From: DAOUJW01 sp034422115
GTDB taxonomy: Bacteria; Chloroflexota; Dehalococcoidia; Lucifugimonadales; UBA2985
Length of the DNA stretch: 64,000 nt
Assembly: GCA_034422115.1 (NCBI GenBank)
Contig: DAOUJW010000021.1
Location: forward strand, 1-64,000
Reading direction: 5' to 3'
The notes beneath the pieces were generated by a model. The model saw nothing but the letters and a program-made list of their open reading frames with translations, was not told the DNA's origin and made no database searches. Positions 41,103-49,836 of the stretch are shown in pieces; the first letter of the stretch is position 1, and every line of letters starts with the position of its first letter. The position numbers and the translations under genes were made by a program.

Positions 41103-41150
41103 CCATTCCTCCGTAGGCAGGAATCCAAGAGGGGCGGGATGTGGACTCCC
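41103..41150. repeat. REP-like element at the break in hicA
   Basis: CATTCCTCCGTAGGCAGGAA followed by TCCAAGAGGGGCGGGATGTGGACTCCCGCG. It occupies the place where the hicA 5' end should be, between hicA and tRNA-Ala. Confidence 0.75.
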
Positions 41151-41178
41151 GCGAAGCATGACCCGTAGCAGTACATGG

Positions 41179-41251
41179 TGGAGATAGGGGGACTCGAACC
41201 CCCAACCTCGGCGATGCGAACGCCGCGCTCTCCCTGTTGAGCTATATCCCC
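41179..41251 (-). tRNA. tRNA-Ala (anticodon CGC)
   Basis: A complete cloverleaf on the minus strand: acceptor GGGGATA/TATCTCC with the G3:U70 pair that identifies alanine tRNAs, D arm GCTC/GAGC, anticodon loop TTCGCAT, T arm GGGGGTTCGAGTCCCCC, discriminator A. CCA is encoded at 41176-41178. The anticodon reads GCG codons. Confidence 0.95.
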
Positions 41252-41354
41252 TCGAATTCGCGGACGAGCCGCGCCAATGGATTGTAGCAGTGGTCTAGCT
41301 GGACTTCAACTGCGATTGGCTTTGGTTGCACATTGCAGACAGCTAGAGGCGCGG

Positions 41355-41383
41355 TTGCCGTTGACTCCAAGCCTCAATATAAT
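41355..41383 (+). promoter_or_regulatory. promoter for the liv operon
   Basis: TTGCCG (41355-41360) and TATAAT (41378-41383) at 17-base spacing, 66 bases before the livG start. Confidence 0.65.
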
Positions 41384-41448
41384 AGGCGCGGAAAGTCCCC
41401 AACACGAAGTGACTTGTCCGGCCGGAAGGCCGGGAACCCGGAGGCGTA

Positions 41449-42237
41449 TTGAGGGATACAGCGCCCATTCTTGAGACCCGAGACCTGGTGAAGGACTTCG
41501 GCGGGCTGCGGGCCGTCGACCACTGCTCCCTCCAGGTCATGCCCGGCGCAATTACCGGCCTCATAGGCCCCAACGGCGCAGGGAAGACCACCCTGTTCAA
41601 TCTTGTGTCCGGCGCAATATCCCCCTCCAGCGGCCAGATACTCTTCGGGGGACGCCGCATAGAAGGCATGAGCATGCACGAGACCTTTGGCCTGGGGCTC
41701 ATGCGCACCTTCCAGATTCCCAGGGAGATGAAGCGCATGACCGTGCTGGAAAACCTGATGCTGGTGCCCGCGCCCCAGGTGGGGGAGCGTATCTGGGCGT
41801 CGTGGCTGATGCCATGGCGGGTCTCCAGAGAGGAGCGCCGAATCGAATCCCAGGCGCTGGAGGTGCTTGAGCTGCTCAGCCTGTCGCACCTGGCCAACGA
41901 GTACGCCGGCAACCTGTCGGGCGGGCAGAAGAAGCTGCTGGAGCTTGCCCGGACGCTGATGGCCGAGCCAAAGATGGTGCTGCTGGACGAGCCGGGAGCG
42001 GGAGTCAATCGGACGCTGCTTCGGAGCATATCGGCCAACATCCTCCTGGCCAGCGTGGAGCGCAACATCACCTTCATCATCATCGAGCACGACATGAGGT
42101 TCATCATGAACATGTGCGACCCCATAATCGTCATGGCCAATGGCGTCGTGATCGCCCAGGGAACTCCGCACCAGGTGCAGCAGGACCCCGTGGTGCTGGA
42201 AGCCTATTTGGGAGGTACAGCCGGTGGCATTGCTTGA
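41449..42237 (+). CDS. livG: branched-chain amino acid-type ABC transporter ATPase (LivG)
   Basis: A 262-residue ABC ATPase. Walker A is GPNGAGKTT, the signature motif LSGGQKKLLELARTLM, Walker B MVLLDEPGAGVN and the switch His lies in IIEHDMRFI. GLGLMRTFQIPREMKRMTVLENLML is typical of LivG. Start is TTG at 41449 with GGAGG just upstream. It is the first gene of livG-livF-livH-livM, overlapping livF by 14 bases. The ligand could be a branched-chain amino acid or another small amide or acid. Confidence 0.93.
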   Translation: MRDTAPILETRDLVKDFGGLRAVDHCSLQVMPGAITGLIGPNGAGKTTLFNLVSGAISPSSGQILFGGRRIEGMSMHETFGLGLMRTFQIPREMKRMTVLENLMLVPAPQVGERIWASWLMPWRVSREERRIESQALEVLELLSLSHLANEYAGNLSGGQKKLLELARTLMAEPKMVLLDEPGAGVNRTLLRSISANILLASVERNITFIIIEHDMRFIMNMCDPIIVMANGVVIAQGTPHQVQQDPVVLEAYLGGTAGGIA

Positions 42238-42928
42238 GGCGACCGAAGTTGTGGCCGGCTACGGGCAGACGGAGATACTGCACGGCGTGTCCGTGACCGT
42301 GGGCGAAGGGGAGATGGTCACCATAATCGGGCCCAACGGCTGCGGCAAGTCCACACTGATGAAGGCCATTGTGGGGCTGGTGCGGGCCTGGTCCGGCAGC
42401 ATAAAGTTCCAGGGGACTGACATATCGCACTACGCCCCGGAGCGGATAGTGCGGACGCGGCTCTGCTACGTCCCCCAGTCCAACAACGTGTTCCCCAATC
42501 TGAGCATTCGGGAGAACCTGGAGATGGGCGCATTCATCCGCAGCGACGACTACCGCGGTCGCATTGAGGAGATGTACGAGCTGTTCCCTGACCTGGCTCG
42601 TGAGCCGGGGCGGAAAGCCGGGACGCTGTCCGGCGGCCAGCGCCAGATGCTGGCGATTGCCCGCGCCATGATGCTGGACCCCATTATGCTGCTGCTGGAC
42701 GAGCCCTCCGCAGGGCTGTCCCCGGCCATGATGGGCATTGTGTTTCAGCGCATTCGAGAGGTGAACCAGTCCGGGGTTGCAATGCTGCTGGTGGAGCAGA
42801 ACGCCAAGGACGCGCTCCAGATGTCGGACAGGGGCTACATCCTGGTCGCAGGGGAGAACCGCCTGGAGGACACCGGCAAGGACCTGCTGAGCAACCCGGA
42901 GGTGGCCAGCCTCTATCTTGGAGGATGA
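42224..42928 (+). CDS. livF: branched-chain amino acid-type ABC transporter ATPase (LivF)
   Basis: A 234-residue ABC ATPase of the LivF subgroup. Walker A GPNGCGKST, signature LSGGQRQMLAIARAMM, Walker B MLLLDEPSAGLSPAMM, and VEQNAKDALQMSDRGYIL near the end. GTG start at 42224, with GGAGGT seven bases upstream. Its stop overlaps the livH start. It pairs with LivG to power the LivHM channel. Confidence 0.95.
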   Translation: MALLEATEVVAGYGQTEILHGVSVTVGEGEMVTIIGPNGCGKSTLMKAIVGLVRAWSGSIKFQGTDISHYAPERIVRTRLCYVPQSNNVFPNLSIRENLEMGAFIRSDDYRGRIEEMYELFPDLAREPGRKAGTLSGGQRQMLAIARAMMLDPIMLLLDEPSAGLSPAMMGIVFQRIREVNQSGVAMLLVEQNAKDALQMSDRGYILVAGENRLEDTGKDLLSNPEVASLYLGG

Positions 42929-43977
42929 GCCGGCCCCGTTTCAGACTACAAAATATGAGCGCACAAGATAACACCGGAAGACGGACCGGCCTGGCGTGGA
43001 CGCCTATGCACACCACCATCGCCATTGTGGCGGCGGCGCTTGTGGTCGGGCTGCTTCCCGGTGTGAAGATGAACCTGGTGGTCAACGGCATATTCCTGGG
43101 AGCCATCATCGCACTGGGCGCAATCGGCCTCACCCTGGTCTACGGCATCCTGAACTTTGCCAACATAGCCCACGGCGACTACATGACTATGGGCGCTTAC
43201 GTTGCGCTCTTCATGGTCGGCACGCTCCTGCCCCAGGTGGGCATCGAGGGCAAGGGCCTGGGGCCGTTCACATTCGGGTATCCCCTGCTCATTGCCCTGC
43301 CCGTTGCCATAGCCGCCGTAGCCGCCCTCGCGGTGCTCCTGGACATAGCAATTTACCGCCGGCTGAGGGAGCGGAGCGTCAACACCGTGGTGCTGTCAAT
43401 GGCGTCCCTGGGCCTGGCCATTGCCCTGCGGGGTTTGGTGCAGATCATCTGGGGCGGCGACGTGCAGCGCTATCCCCGGGAGACCAGGAAGTTCTATCAG
43501 CTGGCGATGGACGTTCGCGTGCCTCCGGACGCCATCTTTATCGCGATAGTAACCATCATCCTGGTGGTGGCCGTCTACCTGGTGCTGACCCGCACCAGGA
43601 TGGGGAAGGCCATGAGAGCGACGGCGGACAACCCGAACCTGGCCCTGGTCAGCGGCATCGATACGCAGCGCGTCATCTGGTCGACCTGGATATTGGGCGC
43701 GGTGCTGGTGGCGACGGCCGGGGTGCTGCTGGCGGTATTCCAGGCCCAGCTGTTGCCCATTATGGGGTGGAAGTTCCTGATACCGCTGTTTGCGGCAGTG
43801 ATACTTGGAGGCATAGGCAACCCATACGGCGCGCTGGTCGGAGCCTTTGTCATCGGAGTGACCTCAGAGGTCTCCACCCAGTGGATAAACCCAAGCTACA
43901 AGCCCGCGGTGGCATTCGCCCTTATGATTGCGGTGCTGCTGGTGAGGCCCAAGGGCATATTCGGAGGCGGCAGGTGA
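42925..43977 (+). CDS. livH: branched-chain amino acid-type ABC transporter permease (LivH)
   Basis: A 350-residue permease with about eight to nine membrane helices. LVVNGIFLGAIIALGAIGLTLVYGILNFANIAHGDYMTMGAYVAL is the classic LivH opening, and AVILGGIGNPYGALVGAFVIGV the conserved C-terminal motif. ATG at 42925 overlaps the livF stop (ATGA). The first 30 residues (RPRFRLQNMSAQDNTGRR) may be a non-conserved extension. Confidence 0.93.
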   Translation: MSRPRFRLQNMSAQDNTGRRTGLAWTPMHTTIAIVAAALVVGLLPGVKMNLVVNGIFLGAIIALGAIGLTLVYGILNFANIAHGDYMTMGAYVALFMVGTLLPQVGIEGKGLGPFTFGYPLLIALPVAIAAVAALAVLLDIAIYRRLRERSVNTVVLSMASLGLAIALRGLVQIIWGGDVQRYPRETRKFYQLAMDVRVPPDAIFIAIVTIILVVAVYLVLTRTRMGKAMRATADNPNLALVSGIDTQRVIWSTWILGAVLVATAGVLLAVFQAQLLPIMGWKFLIPLFAAVILGGIGNPYGALVGAFVIGVTSEVSTQWINPSYKPAVAFALMIAVLLVRPKGIFGGGR

Positions 43978-43993
43978 GCGTCATCGCCCAAGG

Positions 43994-45040
43994 ATGGGAA
44001 GCGTGGACATAGCGGGCATAGCCAACTACACCGTGGGCTTTCTGATAATGGCGGGCATCTACGCCGTGTTCAGCCTTGGGCTGAACGTCCATTGGGGGTT
44101 CACCGGCCTGTTCAACATCGGAATAGCCGGCTTCTTCGCGCTGGGCGCTTACGCGTCGGCGCTGATGACCACCCAGCCTCCCGACCCCGCCCTGTTCGAG
44201 GACTTCGTGTTCAGCGGCAACTGGTCGGAGATTGCGTTCCTGGACCTGGGAATCGATCTGTGGTTCTTCCTGGGCATGGGGGTAGCCGCGGCGGTCTGCG
44301 GCGTCATCGCCCTGATAATTGGCTACATCACCCTGCGGCTCCAGGACGACTACCTTGCCATTTCGACGCTCGGCATCGCAGAAGCGGTGCGTCTCTTCTT
44401 CCTGAACGAGAAGTGGGTGGCCAACGGCTCCAAGGGTCTGTACAGGATTCCCCAGTTCCTGGGCGATTGGGTTTCGTCCGATCGCTACGACTACCTGTAC
44501 GTGGTCGTGGTGCTGGTGGTCCTGGCTATCATGTACGTGTCAGTGGAGCAGGTGGTGAAGTCCCCCTGGGGGCGTGTGCTGCGGGCGATAAGGGAGGACG
44601 AGGTGGCAGCCGAGGCCAGCGGCAAGGACGTGTTCAAGTTCAAGCTCCAGGCGTTCATCCTGGGAGCGGTGATCATGGGCGTTGGGGGAGCGCTCTTTGC
44701 CCACAACGTACGCTTCCTTGCGCCTCTGACCTTTGACCCGCTGCTGGCGACCTTCGTGATATGGGCCATGCTGATGGTGGGCGGCGCGGGCAACAACAAG
44801 GGCGCAGTGCTTGGAGCCTTTGTGGTATGGGGCATCTGGACCGGCACCCAGTTCCTTGAAAACATTGTAGGCTGGGTCCCCTTGGACGAAGTTCAGTTCC
44901 TTGCGGGTATCTTCTCCGATCCCAACGTCCGCTTCTTCATGATAGGCGTGCTCATAGTGGCGGTGATAATGGTGCGCCCCGGCGGCATCCTGGGAGAGGA
45001 GCGTCGGATAGCGCGGCCACCCGCGCCTGAGGAGGTCTGA
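43994..45040 (+). CDS. livM: branched-chain amino acid-type ABC transporter permease (LivM)
   Basis: A 348-residue permease. YTVGFLIMAGIYAVFSLGLNVHWGFTGLFNIGIAGFFALGAYASAL at the N-terminus and RAIREDEVAAEASGKDVFKFKLQAFILGAVIMGVGGALFAHN with VIWAMLMVGGAGNNKGAVLGAFVVWGIW later are LivM hallmarks. It starts 16 bases after livH and closes the operon. The cognate binding protein livJ is on the opposite strand, 808 bases further on. Confidence 0.93.
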   Translation: MGSVDIAGIANYTVGFLIMAGIYAVFSLGLNVHWGFTGLFNIGIAGFFALGAYASALMTTQPPDPALFEDFVFSGNWSEIAFLDLGIDLWFFLGMGVAAAVCGVIALIIGYITLRLQDDYLAISTLGIAEAVRLFFLNEKWVANGSKGLYRIPQFLGDWVSSDRYDYLYVVVVLVVLAIMYVSVEQVVKSPWGRVLRAIREDEVAAEASGKDVFKFKLQAFILGAVIMGVGGALFAHNVRFLAPLTFDPLLATFVIWAMLMVGGAGNNKGAVLGAFVVWGIWTGTQFLENIVGWVPLDEVQFLAGIFSDPNVRFFMIGVLIVAVIMVRPGGILGEERRIARPPAPEEV

Positions 45041-45235
45041 GGGCCGGCCGCCACGCGCCTCCGTGATTAGCTTTCCGGCGTAGGGGTTGATTCACGGACA
45101 GTTGTGGGCGCCATCGACCGGGTGGGGCTTGACAGAGCCTATGTCCAGTTCCATCATTGGGCCGCGCTGTAAAGAGGAGACTATCCAAGGCTGCTGGCTA
45201 CGATACCTTATCGATTCCTTAGAACGAGGACCCTC

Positions 45236-45424
45236 ATGTCCAAGATAGAAGACCTTCAAGAAGAAATTCTGAACCTGTCCAAAGATGACTACATCAAACT
45301 GAAAGACTGGCTTAACGAACGGGACTGGGAAGAATGGGACAAGCAGATTGAAGCTGACTCGGCTAACGGAAAGCTGGATGTCCTGGTATCACAAGCAGAG
45401 GACACTAAGCAGCAGGGTACATAG
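45236..45424 (+). CDS. small antitoxin-like protein, toxin partner absent
   Basis: 62 residues: MSKIEDLQEEILNLSKDDYI, then KLKDWLNERDWEEWDKQIEA and a short KLDVLVSQAEDTKQQGT tail. This acidic two-helix pattern with WEEWDxQIExD is seen in small type II antitoxins that precede RelE/ParE toxins. No toxin follows; 45425-45848 is repeats and hairpins. GAGGA precedes the ATG by five bases. The family assignment is from pattern memory. Confidence 0.6.
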   Translation: MSKIEDLQEEILNLSKDDYIKLKDWLNERDWEEWDKQIEADSANGKLDVLVSQAEDTKQQGT

Positions 45425-45464
45425 GCAGTCACGCAGACTACGACACGTTGACCTACAGTTAGGG

Positions 45465-45600
45465 ATACTCTGAACAAGTCAGAAACATGCCAATCTCGCC
45501 TAATAACACCCTCACCCCATTCCTGCATAGGCAGGAATCCAGGAGCGGTGGGGCGTGGACTCCCGCCCCCGTATCAGGTACGGGGCATGCTTCGCGGGAG
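45465..45600. repeat. dispersed repeats after the orphan antitoxin
   Basis: CTCTGAACAAGTC (about 45468), CATTCCTGCATAGGCAGGAA (about 45519) with its TCCAGGAG tail, CCCCCGTATCAGGTACGGGG (about 45566) and ATTCAGACCATTCTTAGA (about 45614). All occur elsewhere in the window. Confidence 0.75.
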
Positions 45601-45637
45601 TGGATTGGGCTTATTCAGACCATTCTTAGATTAAACA

Positions 45638-45670
45638 GGCGGGGAGGCCCTTGATAAGTGCTTCCCCGCC
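45638..45670. terminator. hairpin in the 45.4-45.8 kb gap
   Basis: GGCGGGGAGGC (45638-45648) and GCTTCCCCGCC (45660-45670) form an 11-pair stem with one G-U and an 11-base loop. There is no clear T run. It may terminate readthrough from the upstream side. Confidence 0.45.
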
Positions 45671-45792
45671 CTCAGTCTTGCTCCCAAGACGAGACGGAAT
45701 CACATTGGCTTGCCGTGCCGTGTGTCCGGTACGGAAGCCCCAGCCCGCCACCGGGTGCAGTCTCCCCTTCTCCACCTTCCGGATCTCGACGA

Positions 45793-45818
45793 GAGGCGGC
45801 TCACAGCGAGCCGCCCCT
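45793..45818. terminator. terminator-like hairpin after livJ
   Basis: GGCGGCTC and GAGCCGCC form the core of a hairpin with loop ACAGC, 31 bases past the end of livJ on the minus strand. No strong T run follows on either strand. Confidence 0.45.
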
Positions 45819-45848
45819 CGTTATTGACGCTTATATGCAAAGAGGCTA

Positions 45849-47303
45849 TCAGGACCCCAGGTCCACGGGAACCTGGCGGACGGAGACTATCTCTCCTCCC
45901 TCTATCTTCCAGATCTCTATGTAGCCGGTGATGACGTCGCCGTTTTCGTCAAGGTCTACGGAGCCGGCGGCTCCCTCGTAGTTGATGTCTTCGCCGGCTG
46001 CAATCAGATCCAAGGCCATCTGAATGCCATCGGCCCCGGGACGCACTATCTCACCCGGGGGGTTGGCAACGTCGCGGAGGGCGTCGCGTATGGCGGCGGA
46101 GTCGGTGTTTGTGCCGGCCTTGGCGGCGGCCAAAGCAATGAGCGCAAAGGCGTCGTAGGCTTCATTCATAAAGGCGTGGGGTGGCGCTTCGCCATACTCG
46201 GCAGTGTAAGCATCTATGAAGGCCTGGGTAGAGGGGTTGGCCTCAAAGCCCGGGCCCGTGCCGAAGCTGCCCTCAAGCAGATCCCAGCCAATGATTTCAA
46301 AAGATTCCGGGAGCTTGGTGCCGTCCACGAAGAGGAAGGTATCAGCGTAGCCTCCCTCCAGGGCTTCCCGCAGGTAGGTCTCGGCCTGCTGGTAGCTCAT
46401 GGCAATGAGAACGTCCGGATCGCCCTCGGTGGCGCGTTCCAGCTCTGAAACGTAGGTGGGTTGGCTGTCCTCATGGGGCACGCGGCCGGTGACCGTTCCG
46501 CCCATCTCTGCAAACGACCTCTCAAACTGGTCTGCCAAGCCCTCGCCGTAGGCGTTGTTTATGTACAATATGCCTGCGGACGTGTAGCCCAACGTCGAGG
46601 CCAAGCCTGCAAGGACTACGCCCTGGGAGGCGTCGGAGAGTGAGGTGCGAAAGAGGAAGTCGTTGTCCTCCAGGACGGTTATGCCGGGAGCCGTTGAGGC
46701 GCCGGAAACCTGGAGGATGCCCTTGGGTACGGTGACAGACTGGGCAACCGGGATGGTGACGCCGCTGGAGAGGGCGCCCAGGATAGCAACAACACCATCT
46801 ACGTCAATGAGTTTCCTGGCGGTATCAACACCCTGGACGGGGTTGACCGCTGTGTCGCCGTGAATCACCGTCACTTCTGCGCCGTTGACGCCTCCGGCCT
46901 CGTTGAAGTGCTTGGCCGCCAACTCCACGGTGGTCTTATGAGACTCGCCAAAGTAGGAAAGCGATCCTGTGAAGGCGTTAAGGTGTCCAACAACCAGTGG
47001 GTCCTTGGGCATCATGGCGTCTGTCGGTTTTGGCATCATGGCCTCAGTGGCCGTGGCCTCCATCATTGCTTCGGTCGCCGTAGGCTCCATCATGGCCTCG
47101 GTCGCCGTAGGCTCCATCATGGCCTCAGTGGCTGTCGGCTCCATCATGGCCTCGGTCGCCGTGGGCTCCATCATGGCCTCAGTGGCCGTGGGCGCAGATG
47201 TAGGCTCCTCCTCGCCATTGCACGCCATCGCCACCATCAGCATGGTGACGAGCAATACGGCGACGAGCTTCCTGTAGGAAAAACTGGCTTTCAAATACTT
47301 CAT
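45849..47303 (-). CDS. livJ: branched-chain amino acid-type substrate-binding lipoprotein (LivJ)
   Basis: A 484-residue lipoprotein (Cys28 in MVAMAC). Residues 38-97 are a tandem nine-residue repeat of the type TATEAMMEP that forms a Met- and Glu-rich linker. The binding domain (from 101) is a periplasmic binding protein type I: PLVVGHLNAFTGSLSYFGESHKTTVELAAKHFNEAGGVNGAEVTVIHGDTAVNPVQGVDTARKLID, AILGALSSGVTIPVAQ, YINNAYGEGLADQFERSF. It most likely serves LivGFHM encoded convergently. Its gene is separate, so expression can differ from that of the membrane parts. Confidence 0.9.
   Translation of the reverse strand: MKYLKASFSYRKLVAVLLVTMLMVAMACNGEEEPTSAPTATEAMMEPTATEAMMEPTATEAMMEPTATEAMMEPTATEAMMEATATEAMMPKPTDAMMPKDPLVVGHLNAFTGSLSYFGESHKTTVELAAKHFNEAGGVNGAEVTVIHGDTAVNPVQGVDTARKLIDVDGVVAILGALSSGVTIPVAQSVTVPKGILQVSGASTAPGITVLEDNDFLFRTSLSDASQGVVLAGLASTLGYTSAGILYINNAYGEGLADQFERSFAEMGGTVTGRVPHEDSQPTYVSELERATEGDPDVLIAMSYQQAETYLREALEGGYADTFLFVDGTKLPESFEIIGWDLLEGSFGTGPGFEANPSTQAFIDAYTAEYGEAPPHAFMNEAYDAFALIALAAAKAGTNTDSAAIRDALRDVANPPGEIVRPGADGIQMALDLIAAGEDINYEGAAGSVDLDENGDVITGYIEIWKIEGGEIVSVRQVPVDLGS
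47013..47192 (-). repeat. in-frame 27-base tandem repeat in the livJ linker
   Basis: Coding repeat of nine codons (TATEAMMEP) with about five clear copies and degenerate ends (EATATEAMMPKPTDAMMPK). The DNA copies differ slightly at synonymous positions. It encodes an acidic linker between the lipid anchor and the binding domain. Confidence 0.85.
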
Positions 47304-47438
47304 AATTGCTCCTCCTGTGACTCAACTCTACAGCTTTTCACTTCTGTGAGATTTTCTCACGGCATTATAGCACCGCGTCCTTTGCTCGTACATATTGATA
47401 CGAGGTGCAAAATCGCGCCAGGGCGCGGGCTTCTCACA

Positions 47439-48212
47439 CTAGCGTCGGCGCTCCCATCGGAAGAACCGCACCCCAACCAGCATCCCGGCCACCAGCCATC
47501 CGCACATGACCAGCAGGTGCGTCCACTCAAAGCCCGCGCCGGTCTCGAAAGGGTTGAAGGAGGTGTGCAGCGCCAAGGCAAAGTGCCTGACGGGAAAGAC
47601 GTCGGCGAAGGTGGTGAGCCAGCTTGGGGCGTCATGCAGCGGGATGAACACGTCCGATATGAACAGCAGCGGCAGTATGGAGGCGTTTACGATGGCCGGC
47701 GCCGCGTCCGCGTTTGGGACGATCACTGTGATCGCCAGGCCAAGGGCGCAGAAGGTGGCCGCGCCGATTGCCAGCGCCAGCAGGAACCCGGGCAGCGTGT
47801 TGGTGGGCACGTCCACGCCGTAGACCAGCGTGCCCGCGCCTGCCACTATCACGACCAGCAGCACGGCCAGCAGCACGGAGTGGATCATCCTGCCAAACAG
47901 GTAGGCCCAGGCCGGCAACGGCGTGCCCCGGAATCGCTTGAGCAGTCCGCCGTCCCTGGAGTAGGCTATCCCCATTGACACGTTGTTGTAGCAGGCGCTG
48001 GTTACCGAGAGGACGACTATCCCCGGCACGTAGAAGGTGGAGGTGCTGACCGTGCCGCCGGGGACCTCCAGCTCACTGTCCCCAAAGATCAGGTTGAAAA
48101 TCACCAGGAACATCAGCGGGAAGACGAAGGTGAAGAAAGCCGCGGCGGGGTTGCGCCAGAAGGCGGTGTTCTCGTACCGGACCTGTCGCAGGGCAAGCGC
48201 GAAGGCGTTCAC
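47439..48212 (-). CDS. ABC-2 type transporter permease
   Basis: A 257-residue ABC-2 permease with six membrane segments: NTAFWRNPAAAFFTFVFPLMFLVIFNLIFGD, STFYVPGIVVLSVTSACYNNVSMGIAYSRDGGLLKRFRGTPLPAWAYLFGRMIHSVLLAVLLVVIVAGAGTLV are typical of DrrB/NodJ-like exporters. It overlaps the preceding ATPase gene by four bases (ATGA). The substrate is unknown; drug or lipid export is a guess. Confidence 0.88.
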   Translation of the reverse strand: MNAFALALRQVRYENTAFWRNPAAAFFTFVFPLMFLVIFNLIFGDSELEVPGGTVSTSTFYVPGIVVLSVTSACYNNVSMGIAYSRDGGLLKRFRGTPLPAWAYLFGRMIHSVLLAVLLVVIVAGAGTLVYGVDVPTNTLPGFLLALAIGAATFCALGLAITVIVPNADAAPAIVNASILPLLFISDVFIPLHDAPSWLTTFADVFPVRHFALALHTSFNPFETGAGFEWTHLLVMCGWLVAGMLVGVRFFRWERRR

Positions 48213-49153
48213 TCCCCCCTGCCCTCCTCGCCGGGAGCGCCGACGATCTCTATGAACAGGTCCTCAAGTGACGGGCGCGACACCGACAGGTCCTCAAGCT
48301 CCACGCCCTGCTCCATGGCCCATCCCGTGAGCCGGTGCAGGCTGCTGGTGGGCGAGTCCGTCGTGATGGCGTACAGGCCGTCGTCGTCCAGAGGCTCCGC
48401 GCCCAGATCTGCGGGCGGTGAGGCTGAACCCGGGTCAACCCTGAACCGGATGGAGGTAGCGCTGCCCCCCTGCGCCAGGTCGCCCGGCGCGCCCTCGGCC
48501 ACGATCTTCCCCTCCGCAATAATGGCGACGCGGTCGGCCAGGTGCTCCGCCTCGTCCATGTAGTGGGTGGTGAGCACGACAGTCTTGCCCAGGGCCTTGA
48601 GATTCCTGACCATCTCCCAAGCGCCGCGCCGCGCAGAGGGGTCGAAGCCGGTGGTGGGCTCGTCCAGGAAGAGAAGCTCAGGGTCGCCGGACAGGCCAAT
48701 GGCTACGTCCAGCCTTCGTTGCTGGCCCCCCGACAGCTTCCTGACCTTGACTCTGCGCTGCTCCGTCAGCCCGGTGGCGCTCAGTATCTCCTCCAGGGGC
48801 ATGGGGTGAGGGTAGTAGCCCCGGAATAGGTCGATGGTCTCCTCAACGCTGAGGTACGGCTCCACGCCCGTGGTCTGGAGCACAATGCCGATGCGCTCCT
48901 TCAGGCTGCGAGCATTCCGTCCAGGGTCGTGGCCCAGCACCGAGACTTCGCCGGAGGTGCGTTGGAGGTATCCCTCCAGAATCTCGATGGTGGTTGTCTT
49001 GCCCGCGCCGTTTGGCCCCAGGAGTGCGAAAACCTCGCCCCTGGAGACGCGCAGGTCTATCCCGCGCACGGCCTCTACGGAGCCGTAGGACTTGTGAAGG
49101 CCTCTCACCTCAATGGCGAGATCCGAGGCCGCTTGAACGCTTGGTGCAGACAC
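48209..49153 (-). CDS. ABC-2 type transporter ATPase
   Basis: A 314-residue ATPase. Walker A GPNGAGKTT, VETTGVEPYLSVEETIDLFRGYYPHP is the Q-loop region, signature RKLSGGQQRRLDVAIGLSGDPELLFLDEPTTGFDPSARR includes Walker B, and TTHYMDEAEHLADRVAI the H-loop. The 80-residue C-terminal extension ends in LEDLSVSRPSLEDLFIEIVG, as in DrrA-type ATPases. It is the upstream gene of the pair. Confidence 0.9.
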   Translation of the reverse strand: MSAPSVQAASDLAIEVRGLHKSYGSVEAVRGIDLRVSRGEVFALLGPNGAGKTTTIEILEGYLQRTSGEVSVLGHDPGRNARSLKERIGIVLQTTGVEPYLSVEETIDLFRGYYPHPMPLEEILSATGLTEQRRVKVRKLSGGQQRRLDVAIGLSGDPELLFLDEPTTGFDPSARRGAWEMVRNLKALGKTVVLTTHYMDEAEHLADRVAIIAEGKIVAEGAPGDLAQGGSATSIRFRVDPGSASPPADLGAEPLDDDGLYAITTDSPTSSLHRLTGWAMEQGVELEDLSVSRPSLEDLFIEIVGAPGEEGRGE

Positions 49154-49243
49154 AGGGGAATGTTAGCGGAGGAGGTGGGTGGTGGCAAGCCAATGGGTGG
49201 GACCGTAGGTTGAAGGAAAACTTCAGATATTCTCAAGAGAGGC

Positions 49244-49272
49244 TTGACAAAACGTCTAAAATATGGTAGCAT
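49244..49272 (+). promoter_or_regulatory. strong promoter before the DUF4258-like gene
   Basis: Perfect TTGACA (49244-49249) and TAGCAT (49267-49272) at 17-base spacing, in an AT-rich stretch. The next gene on this strand begins 270 bases downstream, so a long untranslated leader or an unnoticed small RNA lies between. Confidence 0.65.
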
Positions 49273-49541
49273 ATAAACTATATTAAGGCACTTCTCTGAC
49301 GCTTTCGGGACACCTTTGTGAATCTCACACCTCGTCCCTTCGCATCCTAGTACACTGCTTCTGCCTGCGTTCTGTCTGTGGCAACCGTTGTCTTTGATTT
49401 TGCAACACTATTTCTGTGTCTCTTGGTGTTGGAGATAGAGGCGTAGTCCGATTGAGAAAGGAGGAAAAACACAAGATACAGGTGGTTAATGCAAGCACCA
49501 AAGAATTCACACACATAACTTAAAGGAGGTGTTAAGAATAT

Positions 49542-49808
49542 ATGGAACTAAAGCTTACTGATCACGTCCTGATGAGATGCCAAAAACGAGGCATCAAGGA
49601 GAGACTACTCTCCATAGCATACGAGTTTGGCACGTGTAAGAGGGGGAAAAAGGGCAGATTCATTTACAAGATGGATCACAAAGCAAGAAGTAAAGCCGAG
49701 AAGCGCCTTGACAAGCAAACCTATAAGTCCATTACCGATTACCTTAACCTAGAGGTGGTGGTTTCGTCCGACCGCGAAACCCTAATAACTGCATATCATC
49801 TAGATTGA
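49542..49808 (+). CDS. DUF4258-like small protein
   Basis: 88 basic residues. KLTDHVLMRCQKRGIKERLL at the start and VVVSSDRETLITAYHLD at the end match the DUF4258 pattern (H...R..RGI ... vvv..d..IITaY), a RelE-like fold suspected in toxin-antitoxin contexts. No antitoxin gene is recognised nearby. Codon use is AT-rich compared with its neighbours. An AAAGGAGGTG site lies upstream but about a dozen bases from the ATG. The gene has its own promoter and terminator, so it is a self-contained, probably acquired unit. Confidence 0.6.
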   Translation: MELKLTDHVLMRCQKRGIKERLLSIAYEFGTCKRGKKGRFIYKMDHKARSKAEKRLDKQTYKSITDYLNLEVVVSSDRETLITAYHLD

Positions 49809-49836
49809 AGTAGAAAGCCTCGGCATAGAGACTATA

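Noticed and set aside
47013..47192. CRISPR-like array
   Set aside because: The 27-base repeats are contiguous, without spacers, and encode an in-frame linker.
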